From Corynebacterium silvaticum (GTDB lineage: Bacteria; Actinomycetota; Actinomycetes; Mycobacteriales; Mycobacteriaceae): DNA of 64,000 bases. The stretch lies in the NCBI RefSeq assembly GCF_004382825.2, contig NZ_SDQO02000001.1, positions 558,001-622,000 of the forward strand. The letters run 5' to 3'. The notes below the pieces were generated by a model. It did no database searches. It was not told the DNA's origin and saw only the letters and a list, made by a program, of their open reading frames with translations. This document shows positions 28,304-39,147 of this stretch, in pieces (positions within the stretch are counted from its first letter, which is position 1; each line of letters starts with the position of its first letter). A program made the position numbers and the translations under genes.

Positions 28304-30844
28304 CTAGTTCGCGTAATCGAGTGTTAATTGCGAGAACCGTACCTCGCCTGCGGCATCAGAAGCATCGAGATCAACGGTTCCAACAAAAGCAAAGGCATTA
28401 TCGCCTGCGGGGTCTTTGATTATCTGACGGACTTGCCAGGCTCTACCAGAATCTTGAAGAAAGAAATACTCCCGACCGCGGGCCTCGGGTCCCGTGTCGA
28501 GGTCCGCGTACTCGTCAAAGTAATCATCCAAAGCAGCTCCAAAATCGGGAACTTCGCCGAGATAAGCGAGCATTTCTTTGAGCTGGTTTTCCTTCTCATC
28601 TGCAAAAAGCTGGACTAGTCGGAACATCGTATTGCGCACCATAATGGTAAAGGCACGCCTATTAGCTGTAAGTGCGGTGGGGTCTTCGACTCCGAAAGCT
28701 AGCTCGCGTTCAAGAGTCTCTTGAGAAATCGGTGCATCGGGGTCTGCCATCTGAGCCCATTCGTCGACAAGCGAGGAGTCAACTTGGCGTACGACCTCTC
28801 CGAGCCACATGATGACGTCGTCAAGCTCTTCGGTGCGATACTCGGCGGGGACGCTGTGCTGCAGTGTCCTCCACGCATCGGTGAGATAGCGCAGCACCAC
28901 GCCCTCAGAGCGCGCAAGGCCATATGTGGCTATCAGATCGCTGAAAGTCATGCCATGCTCGATCATGTCCCGGACTACTGATTTGGGGCTTAACTCAAAT
29001 TCTTTAGCCCATGGATGACCCTGTGCATATATCTCGAAAGCGTTCTCTAATTCATCCTCTAATGGCTTTGGCCATGTGATGTCCTCGATCAATTTCATGC
29101 GTTCGGTGTAGTCAACGCCCTCTACTTTGAGGGCGGCTCTCTCGGTTGCGCGCGCTTCTTTTTGCTGCGCGATCAAAACTTGCCGAGGATCATCCAAAAT
29201 AGCCTCGAATGTACTAATCACGTCAAGGACAAAAGTGTCCGCTTGGCGATCAAGCAATTCAAGGGAAGCCAGCGCGAAAGGTGCCAAGGGCTGGTTGAGT
29301 GCAAAGTCGCGCTGTAGCTCCTGGGTAATCGCATAGTAGCGGCCGGTTTCATCCGGGGTTTCTAGCTTCTCGACGATCCCAGCGTTGAGAAGCCCCCTGA
29401 ATAATTCAAGGCAGGTCAGGATATCTTTGTTTTGTTTTTCACGCGAATCATGGTTGTTACGAAGCAACTGTTTGAGATGCATGTAGCCATTACCGGGGCG
29501 GCTAATGATATTAAGGAGCATTGAATTAGATACCCGAAATTGGCTTTGCAAATGTTCCGGTTCAGCGGTGCTGAGGCGTTCGTAGGTGCGTTCTCCCCAG
29601 ACAACATCGCCGTCACGTGCCGATTTTTTGCGTAGCTTTTTTAGCTTTTTGGGGTCGCTGCCTGCTCGTTGCCGGAGTCGCCAATTTTCAATTTCAAATT
29701 CAGGAGCCTCAATGACCACGGATCCGACTGTGTCAAAGCCAGCCCGTCCCGCACGGCCTGCAATCTGATGGAATTCTCGAGACGCAAGGATGCGCTGTTT
29801 CGTGCCATCAAATTTAGCTAGACCAGTAAACAACACGGTGCGAATAGGCACATTAATGCCCACACCTAAAGTATCTGTGCCGCAAATTACTCGCAGAAGA
29901 CCCGTCTGAGAGAGCTTCTCCACTAGACGGCGGTATTTGGGGAGCATCCCGGCATGGTGTACCCCAATACCGCGACGCAGTAGCTTGGAAAGAACATGCC
30001 CAAAGGTTGTGGTGAACTTAAAGTCACCGATCTCTTGCACGATTTTTTCTTTGGCCGCATTGTCTATGATCGTCATGCTCGTTAGCGATTGGGCGCGTTC
30101 AATGACCTCCCGCTGGGTGAAATGCACAACGTAAATAGGGGCCTTACCCGTTGAAAGAAGGTCTTCAATAGTCTCGTGGATGGGGGTATAGACGTAAGAA
30201 AATTCCAGCGGGACTGGCCTTGTGGACCCGGAGACCAGTTGGGTATCGCGCCCGGTGCGCTGTTCCAAATCTTTTTCCAAGAAAGAAGTATCGCCTAGCG
30301 TTGCTGACATAAGCAGGAACTGCGCCCGGGGTAGCTCCAAGAGCGGAACTTGCCAAGCCCAGCCGCGACCAGGTTCGGAGTAATAATGAAACTCATCCAT
30401 GATCACTTGGTCGATATCAGCGCGAGCGCCGTCCCGAAGCGCAATATTGGCAACGATCTCGGCGGTGGCGCAAATGATGGGGGCATTGCCGTTAACAGTG
30501 GCATCACCCGTCATCATTCCTACTGACTCAGGGCCGAAAATATCGCATAGTGCGAAGAACTTTTCGCTGACAAGAGCCTTGATGGGGGCCGTATAAAAAG
30601 AGTGTTGTCCCCGCGCCATCGCAATAAAATGAGCTGCGGTAGCAACCATGGATTTTCCGGATCCCGTAGGGGTTGCCAAGATCACATTGTCTCCGGCAAG
30701 GATTCCCAGAGCGGCTTCTTCTTGAGCCGGATAGAGAGAAATTCCCTTAGCCTTTGTCCACCCCAAGAAAGAATCAAAAATAGCATCGTCTAAAAGCGAC
30801 GAGGGGACTTCTTCTAGGTCGGGGAGCATCTGAGTAAGGTTCAC
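28304..30844 (-). CDS. DEAD/DEAH-box helicase with DUF3516 domain
   Basis: 846 residues. SF2 Ski2-like helicase core: ATPTGSGKS at 57-65, DEFHYY at 150-155, SATLGDT, a helicase C domain with GVHHAGMLPKYRR, and QIAGRAGRAGFD. After about residue 400 comes the actinobacterial DUF3516 region in place of Ski2 arch and winged-helix modules. Likely acts on RNA, but substrate is untested. Starts at ATG 30844; the PAC2 gene is 155 bp upstream on the same strand. Confidence 0.9.
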   Translation of the reverse strand: MNLTQMLPDLEEVPSSLLDDAIFDSFLGWTKAKGISLYPAQEEAALGILAGDNVILATPTGSGKSMVATAAHFIAMARGQHSFYTAPIKALVSEKFFALCDIFGPESVGMMTGDATVNGNAPIICATAEIVANIALRDGARADIDQVIMDEFHYYSEPGRGWAWQVPLLELPRAQFLLMSATLGDTSFLEKDLEQRTGRDTQLVSGSTRPVPLEFSYVYTPIHETIEDLLSTGKAPIYVVHFTQREVIERAQSLTSMTIIDNAAKEKIVQEIGDFKFTTTFGHVLSKLLRRGIGVHHAGMLPKYRRLVEKLSQTGLLRVICGTDTLGVGINVPIRTVLFTGLAKFDGTKQRILASREFHQIAGRAGRAGFDTVGSVVIEAPEFEIENWRLRQRAGSDPKKLKKLRKKSARDGDVVWGERTYERLSTAEPEHLQSQFRVSNSMLLNIISRPGNGYMHLKQLLRNNHDSREKQNKDILTCLELFRGLLNAGIVEKLETPDETGRYYAITQELQRDFALNQPLAPFALASLELLDRQADTFVLDVISTFEAILDDPRQVLIAQQKEARATERAALKVEGVDYTERMKLIEDITWPKPLEDELENAFEIYAQGHPWAKEFELSPKSVVRDMIEHGMTFSDLIATYGLARSEGVVLRYLTDAWRTLQHSVPAEYRTEELDDVIMWLGEVVRQVDSSLVDEWAQMADPDAPISQETLERELAFGVEDPTALTANRRAFTIMVRNTMFRLVQLFADEKENQLKEMLAYLGEVPDFGAALDDYFDEYADLDTGPEARGREYFFLQDSGRAWQVRQIIKDPAGDNAFAFVGTVDLDASDAAGEVRFSQLTLDYAN

Positions 30845-30946
30845 AGTGATTAACCCTAGCCGGGTTTGCTGCTGTGTGCTGAAACGAGTATCACATGCGC
30901 TAAGAACGGAAAAGGCATCATGGAAAAACAGCTATACGACGTTGCA

Positions 30947-30984
30947 CCGCGAGGAGGGATTACGCTTACTAGTCCTCCTCGCGG
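30947..30984 (-). terminator. Hairpin between the PAC2 gene and the helicase
   Basis: CCGCGAGGAGGA at 30947-30958 pairs with TCCTCCTCGCGG at 30973-30984. It lies just after the PAC2 stop on the minus strand. No T-run follows on that strand, so it may be a weak terminator or a processing site. Confidence 0.45.
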
Positions 30985-30999
30985 CGGCTGGTTTTGTTG

Positions 31000-32013
31000 C
31001 TAGAGATCGGTTTCCTCATCCGATGTATCGGTGGTGTCTACAGGAGCAGACTGCTCTTGGTCGTTCTCGCTTTTCCCGCCGTTTAAAGAACGATTATCGA
31101 TGTCTGCAAGGAATTTCTCGAATTCTTCTCCCAGTAGCTCGGCGTTAGGCACAACGCCTTCTCCTGGCATGACGGCCTCAGGATTCGCCTCGCGGTACCG
31201 TTCAAGTTCTTCATCGTATTGTTGTTCCAAAAGGCGAACAACATTTTCGATTTCTGCAGAACTCGCAACTTGTTCTTCAATCTGAAGAGCAACCTTGCGA
31301 GAATCCTCTTCCAACGTACGAAGCGGAAACTTTAACCCGGTGGAAGAAGAGACAGCCTCAAGCAAGCTCAACGTTGCTTGTGGATACGGTGATGCAGAAA
31401 GGTAATGCGGCACATGTGCGGTGTATCCGGCTACGTTTCGTCCTTGTTTGTTGAGCAGGCGTTCAAGCTGAAGCGAGGCAGACCCCGGGACTGTGATCCT
31501 GGTATCTAAGCTGAAATGATGATCGATTAAGTCCGCAGAGTTTCCGTGAGCGGAAACCACCATGGGCCTGGTATGAGGTGCAGCCATAGGAGCTGCATAC
31601 AGACATATGGTGCGAGACACACCAAAGCGCTCCACGAGATCCGCGACGGCTTTAGTAAAAGCATCCCACCGAAGATCAGGCTCGGGTCCAGAGAGAAGTA
31701 GGAAAGGCGTTCCCGAATTATCTCGGAGAACCTCAATACCTAACGCGAGTTCCTCTGCGTTAACAATATTATTGTGTTCGATGGTTACCGAAGGTCGTCG
31801 GGATCGGTAGTCGATGAGCTCGTCATTATTAAATGAAGCCACTGGCCTGTGATCGAGAGCCGCAAGCAAATGCTCCGCACTAGCGTCGATTGCATGTCCA
31901 GCGTCCGCATAACCCTGGAGTGCAACGATGAGAGTCGGGCCTTCGCTGTCTTTTAAAGACACTTCAGGCGCAGGGAACTCTAATTCGTACATGCGAGCGT
32001 TTTTCTCTTGCAT
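31000..32013 (-). CDS. PAC2-family protein
   Basis: 337 residues. Proteasome assembly chaperone 2-like fold: LIVALQGYADAGHAIDASAEHLL near residues 30-52, FLLLSGPEPDLRWDAF, ICLYAAPMAAPHTRP and VAGYTAHVPHYLSASPYPQAT. C-terminal ~50 residues are acidic. The family is common in Actinobacteria, including corynebacteria that have Pup but no 20S proteasome, so a chaperone role for the proteasome cannot be assumed. ATG 32013 has GGAGG upstream; in-frame starts at 32037 and 31992 also exist. Confidence 0.85.
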   Translation of the reverse strand: MQEKNARMYELEFPAPEVSLKDSEGPTLIVALQGYADAGHAIDASAEHLLAALDHRPVASFNNDELIDYRSRRPSVTIEHNNIVNAEELALGIEVLRDNSGTPFLLLSGPEPDLRWDAFTKAVADLVERFGVSRTICLYAAPMAAPHTRPMVVSAHGNSADLIDHHFSLDTRITVPGSASLQLERLLNKQGRNVAGYTAHVPHYLSASPYPQATLSLLEAVSSSTGLKFPLRTLEEDSRKVALQIEEQVASSAEIENVVRLLEQQYDEELERYREANPEAVMPGEGVVPNAELLGEEFEKFLADIDNRSLNGGKSENDQEQSAPVDTTDTSDEETDL

Positions 32014-32416
32014 GTTACTGTTACTCCTCCTAAACATCTTCCCACATCTTAATAGCGTTCATAGTGCAGGACTAAAGACATAACGAGGCCACTATTTACG
32101 CTAAGCCCTCCATTTTCCATTTTAGTCTGTTTTACGATAATGCGGGCAAGCGGTAGCGCAGTCTTCTCCATAGAACACAATAGTGGCGTTGAACAGCCAT
32201 TTCTCTGTGTACTTTCAACAACAGGGCGTGTGAGGGTTTTGTTCCACGCTGAGTATTTTTCGCGGTTACCAGCGCTTTTGTAGAAGCATCCGCTAAGGAT
32301 AAGCGAAAAGTAGTTGTACACAGGCAGCAAAGGAAACCTAGAGTTATCCACCGATAAGAGCGGTTCAAGCATCAGACGCTATCTAAACCGAGACAGTCTC
32401 AGTAGAAATGTGAGGC
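32014..32416. other. 404-base divergent gap before the DUF4192 gene
   Basis: Holds the promoters of PAC2 (minus) and DUF4192 (plus). A single TTATCCACC (one mismatch to the DnaA box) near 32344 is probably chance. No RNA gene, repeat or supported ORF was seen here. Confidence 0.4.
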
Positions 32417-33484
32417 ATGAACATTGTCTTTACTCCGAGAGAAATACTTGCCAATATCCCCGGTTTGCTTGGCTATTACCCACATGAATCCTTGGTATTT
32501 GTTACCTGCGTCAAAAATTCTGAGAACCGTATAGCCCTGGGTCCTGTACTACGTATGGATATTAGCGATGCTAGGCATCTGCCGGATGTGGATCAGGCAT
32601 TAAGCGTTGTGGAACCGGAATTTGTGATGGGTTTTGTGGTTGCGTCACGATTAAGCGCAGAACAGATCGAAGACTTGCGAGACTATCTTTCCCAATTATC
32701 TCAGTGCGGGATTCTTCACCTGGATGGATGCTGGATTACCACGGATATTGCTACGTCACAGCGATACCGGGCGTTGTTCCTAAGCGATGATGTACAAATA
32801 TGGGCAGATAAGGATCGAGGCTGGCGGGAAGGTAAGATCTCGCAGGTCTCAGCATCCTTTACCAGCCAGGCTTTGCTCGAATGCGGAGAGCTGCCCGCGA
32901 TCAGTCGTGGGGAGGCCTTTCATTATTTTGAGGCAACAGGGGAGCAGCTGGAGGATTTGGATGTTGCGTCTTTACATCAAAGTGCATTGATACGGGCGCA
33001 AGCAATAAAAAATGATAAGCAGCAGGGACATGACTTAATTAATCAACTTCGTGTGATCCTCATGTCGGCTTGTGAGTCTCCCGCGGACACGCATTATCTT
33101 AAGGACGCGCAACTGAACGTAGTCAGAGAGATATTCTCGGATTCCTTCCTCAGGGATTTATGCCTCTCCGAGTTTCTTGAACAGCCGGAGGCCGCACGGC
33201 GTGTAACTCGTGAAGTCGCACAGCTCTCATCAGGCAATATCCGTGCCAATGCGTTATGCGTTTATGCCATTAGCTGTTGTAGTACGCCTTTGTCTCCACG
33301 GATTCCCATTGCCTTGGCTAGCGCTTTAGACGACAGTCCTGACCACCGCCTTAGCCGCTTACTGCTAGCTGGGTATCAAACTGGGGAGCTATCCCGTGTG
33401 TACGAGGCCGTGCAGGAAGGCGTACAACAAACATGGAATTCTCTCGGCTTGTGCAATGACAAGAAAACGAATGCAGCAGCATAA
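32417..33484 (+). CDS. DUF4192 domain-containing protein
   Basis: 355 residues. Starts with the family hallmark FTPREILANIPGLLGYYPHESLVFV, then LGPVLRMDISD, and the central acidic/aromatic region with FHYFEATGEQLEDLDV. DUF4192 is restricted to Actinobacteria and has no known function. ATG 32417 follows GTGAGGC. It overlaps the terminator at its 3' end. Confidence 0.85.
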   Translation: MNIVFTPREILANIPGLLGYYPHESLVFVTCVKNSENRIALGPVLRMDISDARHLPDVDQALSVVEPEFVMGFVVASRLSAEQIEDLRDYLSQLSQCGILHLDGCWITTDIATSQRYRALFLSDDVQIWADKDRGWREGKISQVSASFTSQALLECGELPAISRGEAFHYFEATGEQLEDLDVASLHQSALIRAQAIKNDKQQGHDLINQLRVILMSACESPADTHYLKDAQLNVVREIFSDSFLRDLCLSEFLEQPEAARRVTREVAQLSSGNIRANALCVYAISCCSTPLSPRIPIALASALDDSPDHRLSRLLLAGYQTGELSRVYEAVQEGVQQTWNSLGLCNDKKTNAAA

Positions 33485-33507
33485 ACATAGAAATTTATGC
33501 TGCTGCA
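33472..33507. terminator. Terminator overlapping the DUF4192 stop, facing galE
   Basis: TGCAGCAGCATAAA at 33472-33485 pairs perfectly with TTTATGCTGCTGCA at 33494-33507. The TAA stop lies inside the left arm. Convergent with galE. Confidence 0.8.
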
Positions 33508-33548
33508 GGATGATGGAAATCGGTTATCTAGGTGCGCTATGGGCACGT

Positions 33549-34508
33549 TCATCCCAGATGAGAGGTAAAAGCCCACGCATCTTCAACAATGGTGGAGAGA
33601 TCGGTGCGCGTAGGACGCCAACCCAGTTCCGACTGGGCTTTGGCCGAAGACGCAATCAAAACAGCAGGATCACCAGCTCTGCGTGGTGCAACCTCTGCTG
33701 GAATGGGATGTCCCGTCACGGTACGGCACGCTTCTATGACCTGTTTGACCGAGAAACCTTCCCCGGAGCCAAGATTGAAAATTCTATGGACACCCGGTTG
33801 ATTGGATTCCATAGCTAGAACGTGAGCATCGGCGAGATCGCGGATATGGATGTAATCGCGGACCGCAGTGCCGTCCTCGGTCGGCCAATCGTCACCGAAC
33901 ATAAGAATCTTGTCGCGGTGTCCCAAAGCAACCTGGAGTATCAGAGGAATAAGGTGGGTTTCCACTTCGCGATTTTCACCGATGTTTCCGTAAGCTCCGG
34001 CAACGTTGAAATAACGCAGGCTTGTAGCGCTCATGCCATAAGCTTGTGCATAAGACGTGATGGCGTGGTCGATAGCAAGCTTAGTGGCACCGTAGGGGTT
34101 GGTTGGTTGGGTGGGGAAGTCCTCTGTGATGGGGACTGAAGCTGGTTCGCCGTAGGTTGCTGCAGTCGAAGAAAAAACCAGATTTGCTACGTTGTTGGCG
34201 CGCATCGCATCCAGGAGCGCCAATGTGGTAACAAAGTTGTGCTGCCAGTACTCGGAGGGTTTTTCCACCGATTCGCCGACCAAGGAGCGTGCTGCAAAGT
34301 GTAGGACGGCATCGTATGAATTAGATGCAAGTATCTCGTTGGCTTTGTCGCGGATATCTCCCTCGACGAGAATGGCTCCAGCAGGTACGGCCTCCCTGTT
34401 GCCAGTAGAAAAGTTATCCACGATTGTAACTTCGTGGCCCTGCTCTAGAAGGACTGCAGCGCAGACGCTTCCTACATATCCAGCTCCGCCAGTGACAAGG
34501 AGTTTCAT
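33549..34508 (-). CDS. galE: UDP-glucose 4-epimerase GalE
   Basis: 319-residue short-chain dehydrogenase fold. NAD loop TGGAGYVGS at 6-14; catalytic pair Tyr139 and Lys143 in NPYGATK, with Ser113/Ser114 in [12 protein letters not shown]-terminal [18 protein letters not shown]. Interconverts UDP-glucose and UDP-galactose, the latter feeding cell-wall arabinogalactan. It lies 16 bp downstream of dtxR on the same strand, the sigB-dtxR-galE order known from corynebacteria. Confidence 0.95.
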   Translation of the reverse strand: MKLLVTGGAGYVGSVCAAVLLEQGHEVTIVDNFSTGNREAVPAGAILVEGDIRDKANEILASNSYDAVLHFAARSLVGESVEKPSEYWQHNFVTTLALLDAMRANNVANLVFSSTAATYGEPASVPITEDFPTQPTNPYGATKLAIDHAITSYAQAYGMSATSLRYFNVAGAYGNIGENREVETHLIPLILQVALGHRDKILMFGDDWPTEDGTAVRDYIHIRDLADAHVLAMESNQPGVHRIFNLGSGEGFSVKQVIEACRTVTGHPIPAEVAPRRAGDPAVLIASSAKAQSELGWRPTRTDLSTIVEDAWAFTSHLG

Positions 34509-34524
34509 GCCTGTACCCTTTAAA

Positions 34525-35205
34525 TTAAATTTCTTCGATTCGTACTGCGTGAGCTAGGTCGTCGATAAGCTCTACTGTTTTTTCGCCATGCGTAATGGTG
34601 ACTCGGCCATCTACTTCGCTGAGCGTGACAGTTGTTCCGATTCGGATGTCTGCGTCAATGAGAGCCTGGAACTGGTCAGAATCTACCTGAAGTATCTCGT
34701 TGATCTGAACGATCCGCACGTCTCTAGGGGTGGAACGGGCTACATCGACGGCACGCTTACCTGGTTCTTCCTTCTTCTTGAGGGAAACGCCAAGCTCATC
34801 TAGGCCTGGGATTGGGTTGCCAAAGGGGGAGCGCGTGACATCATCGAGGACCTCGACGAGGCGTCGTTCCACTTCGTCGCTCATGACGTGTTCCCAGCGG
34901 CATGCTTCATCGTGAACTTTGTGGATATCTAGGCCAATAATGTCTGTAAGGAGACGCTCTGCGAGGCGGTGCTTTCGCATCACGGCGGTGGCTAGAGCTC
35001 GTCCAGTAGGTGTCATTTGAAGGCTGCGGTCGGATGCGACTACGACAAGGCCGTCACGTTCCATACGTGCAACGGTTTGGCTGACAGTAGGACCTGACTG
35101 ATCGAGGCGTTCGGCGATGCGTGCACGAAGGGGAGTGACTCCCTCTTCTTCCAGCTCATAGATGGTCCGCAGATACATTTCTGTGGTATCGACCAAATCT
35201 TTCAT
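34525..35205 (-). CDS. dtxR: Iron-dependent repressor DtxR
   Basis: 226 residues. Fe(II)-activated repressor of iron uptake, and of toxin genes in strains that carry them. N-terminal winged helix with [19 protein letters not shown], dimer domain and SH3-like C-terminal domain. Primary site Met10, Cys102, Glu105, His106 and ancillary site His79, Glu83, His98 are intact. It is close to C. diphtheriae DtxR through residue ~140 and more divergent in the linker and SH3 part. Lies downstream of sigB behind its terminator. Confidence 0.97.
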   Translation of the reverse strand: MKDLVDTTEMYLRTIYELEEEGVTPLRARIAERLDQSGPTVSQTVARMERDGLVVVASDRSLQMTPTGRALATAVMRKHRLAERLLTDIIGLDIHKVHDEACRWEHVMSDEVERRLVEVLDDVTRSPFGNPIPGLDELGVSLKKKEEPGKRAVDVARSTPRDVRIVQINEILQVDSDQFQALIDADIRIGTTVTLSEVDGRVTITHGEKTVELIDDLAHAVRIEEI

Positions 35206-35419
35206 TATTTAACCTCTTTCCTTTATCCACCGTGGGGCAGGCTAATCAAAGTTCGTGGCGAGTTCTCCTACATAAATCTATATGGATTCTGTCGAACTTG
35301 CAGGTTTGGACTAAGTAGCATGCATGCGGGGTGTAAACCACGCACGCTAGCAATAGCGTATCAGAATGGGTTGTTGAAAATAAATTGAACAATCCAATTA
35401 ATCGGTAGTGAAAAGTTAA

Positions 35420-35457
35420 ACTCCCTTGAAGCGAAATCCTTCCTGCTTCAAGGGAGT
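35420..35457 (-). terminator. Terminator after sigB
   Basis: ACTCCCTTGAAGC at 35420-35432 pairs perfectly with GCTTCAAGGGAGT at 35445-35457, and on the minus strand the stem is followed by TTTAACTTTT. It insulates dtxR from sigB readthrough. Confidence 0.88.
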
Positions 35458-35477
35458 CTCTAGAGTGTATGGGTGAG

Positions 35478-36467
35478 CTAGATTGCGTAGGCGCGAAGCT
35501 TGTCGGCGCGAGCACCGTCGCGAAGCTTAGTCATAACCTCGCGTTCGATTTGGCGGACGCGTTCACGGGATAAACCGAATTGACGGCCGATCTGATCAAG
35601 GGTGCGGGGGACACCATCGTCTAAGCCATAGCGCATGCGGATGACATCTTGTTCACGCTGCTCAAGAGTGTCAAGGACCGAACGAATATCGGAGTGACGC
35701 AATGAAGCAACGACCGCGGACTCGGCATCGGTTGCCTCAGAGTCTTCAATAAAGTCACCCAGAGGGGCTTCTTCATCAGCGCCGACGGGCATATCTAGAC
35801 TGACTGGATCGCGAGACTGGCGTAGCAGAAGCTCAATCTTGGACTCATCGATTCCGGATTCTTCTGCAAGCTCCTCATTGGTGGCTTCCCGGCCAAGGTG
35901 TTGGTACATTTCACGCTTGATCCGTGAGAGCTTGTTCACCTGTTCCACTAGGTGAACAGGGAGACGAATGGTTCGGGATTGATCCGCCATGCCTCGCGTG
36001 ATTGCCTGCCTGATCCACCACGTTGCGTATGTGGAGAATTTAAAGCCCTTGGAATAATCAAATTTTTCCATGGCTCGGATAAGCCCGAGGTTGCCTTCCT
36101 GGATGAGGTCGAGAAGCGGCATGCCACGGCCTGTATAACGCTTAGCTAGGGAAACAACAAGGCGAAGGTTTGCCTCTAGGAGGTGCGCGCGTGCTTTGCG
36201 TCCGTCTTTGACCAAAACCTTAAGGTCGCGCTTCATTGCGCGCGTTAGCGGTTCTTTAGAGTCCTCTAGAAGATGCGCGGCATAAAGCCCAACCTCAATA
36301 GTTTGGGCCAGCTCCACTTCATCTTCTGCGGATAATAGGGCAGTTTTACCGATGCCATTGAGATAAACGCGGACGAGGTCTGCAGAGGGATTATCGTTAG
36401 TTTGTCCACGGCGACTTCCGCGGTCAATCAACTCCTGAGCTAGTTCTTGGCTGGATGATTCTGTCAT
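35478..36467 (-). CDS. sigB: RNA polymerase sigma factor SigB
   Basis: 329-residue group 2 sigma-70. Region 1.2 [25 protein letters not shown], region 2 with [20 protein letters not shown] and [15 protein letters not shown], and region 4 with [19 protein letters not shown]. It lacks the long N-terminal extension of SigA (42002). In C. glutamicum SigB serves stress and transition-phase genes. Two tandem ATGs; 36467 is five bases after GGAGG and preferred over 36470. Confidence 0.96.
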   Translation of the reverse strand: MTESSSQELAQELIDRGSRRGQTNDNPSADLVRVYLNGIGKTALLSAEDEVELAQTIEVGLYAAHLLEDSKEPLTRAMKRDLKVLVKDGRKARAHLLEANLRLVVSLAKRYTGRGMPLLDLIQEGNLGLIRAMEKFDYSKGFKFSTYATWWIRQAITRGMADQSRTIRLPVHLVEQVNKLSRIKREMYQHLGREATNEELAEESGIDESKIELLLRQSRDPVSLDMPVGADEEAPLGDFIEDSEATDAESAVVASLRHSDIRSVLDTLEQREQDVIRMRYGLDDGVPRTLDQIGRQFGLSRERVRQIEREVMTKLRDGARADKLRAYAI

Positions 36468-36605
36468 CATGACCTCCTCAAGTCGGCGCTTCTATGGGAC
36501 TCAACGGAAAACCCCCTAAGAAAGTTCCCGATTGCCTTCGATGGATTAACTCGGGGTTATCTCTTAGCCCCGAAAGAGTGCAATTGGATAATCTTTTCGG
36601 CTTAA

Positions 36606-37040
36606 TCAACACTCCACTATCACGGTGAAAGGTCCTTGATTAACGGAAGCGACCTCCATCATCGCACCAAAGTGGCCCTCTTCCACGTGAATCTCACGTT
36701 GCCTTAATGCTGTGGCAATCTTTTCCATGATGGGCTCTGCTTGTTCTCTCGGAGCAGCCTCTGACCATGAAGGTCGTCGGCCTTTGGCCGTGGCACCCAT
36801 AAGCGTGAACTGGCTGACTAAAAGAACAGGGGCCTGTGCCTCGGAAACACTTTTTTCTCCTTCAAGAATGCGAAGCTCCGCGATTTTCCGAGCCATTGTC
36901 TTCCATGCATCGGAGTCGTCGTCTCTTCCTACTCCTACCAGTGCGAGAATCCCTCCCGTAACCGGGGCGTCAATGCTGCCGACGATATGACCATCGACGG
37001 ATACAGATGCCGAACTTACTCGTGTGAGGACTGCGCGCAT
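36606..37040 (-). CDS. dtd: D-aminoacyl-tRNA deacylase
   Basis: 144 residues. Removes D-amino acids wrongly charged on tRNA. Family motifs SQFTLMG near residue 77 and the closing [10 protein letters not shown] (a variant of the usual N-x-GPxT) are present. [13 protein letters not shown] is the usual start, used here (37040). An in-frame ATG at 37046 overlaps the upstream methyltransferase stop as TGATG, so translation may begin there instead; either way the genes are coupled. Confidence 0.93.
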   Translation of the reverse strand: MRAVLTRVSSASVSVDGHIVGSIDAPVTGGILALVGVGRDDDSDAWKTMARKIAELRILEGEKSVSEAQAPVLLVSQFTLMGATAKGRRPSWSEAAPREQAEPIMEKIATALRQREIHVEEGHFGAMMEVASVNQGPFTVIVEC

Positions 37041-37045
37041 TGTCA

Positions 37046-38572
37046 TCACCAACCCGTTGTGATGTCTGCGGGAAGAATAATCCCATGTTGAATGAGAGCG
37101 ACGATGGGTTGAATGAGGGCTGCGTGGAGGGAGCTATCCTCAAGTCCGTTGCTAAAAGCATAAAGGTCTGCGACTTCGCGCAGGGGCAGCCCAGCTGGGT
37201 GTAAGCCAGCAATAATGGCGGCAATGTGGTGATCTACGTCGTGAATAAAGCGGAAACCATCGGTGCGCGTCAGCCTTAACGCAGCTGGTGCAAATCCCAT
37301 GCCCGTCTCCAGATCTGTTGTAGAGACATCTTCTTTGGCCACACCAGGGCGCAGATAATACTGGGCATCCAAAATTGCCTCCGCGTCTTTATCCCGCAAC
37401 CATTCCATTCGCACAAAGTGTTCTTGGATCTCATCGCCCACATAGGCGTCGATGGGGTGGGAGACGTTCTCAAAGACCACCTCGGAGGGGAGATGATCGT
37501 CGATACGCTTTATCGCGATGAATCCGAATCCCACTGCGGTGACGTTCGCGCGGTCAAAATGCTGCAACCAGTGTTGTGTGCGTTGTGCTCCCTCGCTGCT
37601 GCGGGGATCTATGGATTCGTCCCTCAACCAGGTGTTGACGTAGTCGATGCTATCGACGGTGTCTCGCTGGATGAACCATGCTGATACTCCCAGCTCTGGA
37701 ATCCATGACGCAACTCGTGCCGGAACAGATTCTTCTTCCCGATACACCCAGGACCCCAATGCGTGAAGGCAGCCCTGTTCTTTGAGATGCTCGACTCCAC
37801 CTCGGACAACACACTCGGTGGCTCCATCTAGATCGAGGCCGGAGTCGCGATAGACATGTCCAATTTCTGGGGGACCGACAACAAAGGGCGGGTTGGCTAC
37901 GATCCGATCAAATTTTTCGCCGGCCACGGGCTCAAACCAAGAGCCAGAGCGTATGTCGAGCGATACGTTATTTGCTGCACCGTTGGCTTCAGCAAAGTCA
38001 AGAGCGCGATCGTGGACATCAGTAGCGACGATCGTGCGCGCGTGCGGAGCTTGGCCCAGTGCTTGGATGCCGGATCCTGCGCCGAGGTCGAGCAACGTGT
38101 GGACAGGCGTGCGTGGGGTCGTCGAGAGTAGCGATAAGCTGGCGGCGCCGATACCAAGCACATGGTCTTTCCCCGGGACGTGGTGTGCGACCATAGAGGC
38201 ATCCATGTCAGAAAAAACCCAGACTAGTCGACCATCGATCAGGGTGCTGCGAATATCAATCCCGATAGTAACTAGGGAGTCCTTCTCCTGCGCCATCCCG
38301 AGCGTTAAAAGAGTGTCGATGATCTGCGCGCCGAGAACGCTGTCAAGGTGCTGTCGAGGTACCTCAGCATGGACCAGGAAAGCTCGTATCAGGATGGCTA
38401 GTGGTTCTTCTTCTCGCGTACGCAGTGCATAGAGGATCGATGCAGGTTCACCTCGGGCTATAGACGAGAAAGCTGCAGGTCCTAGATATTCTTGGAGCGC
38501 GGCAGGAGTGAAGCCTGCCTCTTCAAGCGTCTGGACGAGCTGGGGTGAGATCTCAGTGAGAGTACTGCGCAT
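37046..38572 (-). CDS. Class I SAM-dependent methyltransferase, HemK-like motif
   Basis: 508 residues. Middle portion is a Rossmann methyltransferase: [35 protein letters not shown], and the N6-type motif NPPFVVGP, which modifies N on adenine, glutamine or similar. N-terminal ~150 and C-terminal ~180 residues match the actinobacterial two-domain family of unknown target. ATG 38572 is used, since residues encoded upstream are Arg-rich and unconserved. Coupled to dtd. Confidence 0.82.
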   Translation of the reverse strand: MRSTLTEISPQLVQTLEEAGFTPAALQEYLGPAAFSSIARGEPASILYALRTREEEPLAILIRAFLVHAEVPRQHLDSVLGAQIIDTLLTLGMAQEKDSLVTIGIDIRSTLIDGRLVWVFSDMDASMVAHHVPGKDHVLGIGAASLSLLSTTPRTPVHTLLDLGAGSGIQALGQAPHARTIVATDVHDRALDFAEANGAANNVSLDIRSGSWFEPVAGEKFDRIVANPPFVVGPPEIGHVYRDSGLDLDGATECVVRGGVEHLKEQGCLHALGSWVYREEESVPARVASWIPELGVSAWFIQRDTVDSIDYVNTWLRDESIDPRSSEGAQRTQHWLQHFDRANVTAVGFGFIAIKRIDDHLPSEVVFENVSHPIDAYVGDEIQEHFVRMEWLRDKDAEAILDAQYYLRPGVAKEDVSTTDLETGMGFAPAALRLTRTDGFRFIHDVDHHIAAIIAGLHPAGLPLREVADLYAFSNGLEDSSLHAALIQPIVALIQHGIILPADITTGW

Positions 38573-38739
38573 GTATGTAGCACGTCTTTCTGTGAAACGG
38601 CGTGGGGAGAACCGTGGGTGAAACACTGTAGAAACCGTAACAGGTTAAGCGACGGAAGCTAAAGGAAGGAGCATTGAGAAGGTTGTAGCGTGTCGACGCC
38701 TGCCGGTGCCGCTCACAGTTTCGTATTGCGCTACAGCGG

Positions 38740-39147
38740 TTACGTAGGATTTTGTGAGGCGTCATTGTCTGCGTCATCAGCGTCAATAACCACAGGCTGA
38801 TTTGTTGTCGTGGAGGGACCAGAAATCCGCTTTTGATTGCTGTAGACGTCATTCAAATACCGTTCTTGTTCCCGTGCCGCAGCAGGTTTGTACACGGTTG
38901 GTGCGCGAGGATCTCTTTTCTCTCCTACGCCATTGGCAATGACGACGGCGATCCAGGGGAGAGGTACGCAGATGACAAACAGGATGACTGATAGAACCAT
39001 GTTGTGCATCCAGATATATGCGGCCATGGCTGCGAGCAGGAAAGGGATCCTTAATCCTTGAATCCAGGAGTAGACAACTTCGCGGTGATGGCGATCTTCT
39101 GAGGGGCTCTTCTTGGCATCGGTGACTAATTCCACACGATGGCCCAC
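38740..39147 (-). CDS. DUF3099 membrane protein, possibly frameshifted at the 5' end
   Basis: 135 residues. Family core RHHREVVYSWIQGLRIPF, two hydrophobic helices (FLLAAMAAYIWMH and VLSVILFVICVPLPWIAVVIANG), and a hydrophilic acidic tail. GTG 39147 is the only in-frame start of this length and lacks a clear ribosome site. Upstream, ATG 39247 has a strong AGGAGG and opens another frame (MQQHQGDHSEHNLADTEVAE) that overlaps. A one-base indel near 39150-39175 would join them; see the finding. Confidence 0.75.
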   Translation of the reverse strand: MGHRVELVTDAKKSPSEDRHHREVVYSWIQGLRIPFLLAAMAAYIWMHNMVLSVILFVICVPLPWIAVVIANGVGEKRDPRAPTVYKPAAAREQERYLNDVYSNQKRISGPSTTTNQPVVIDADDADNDASQNPT

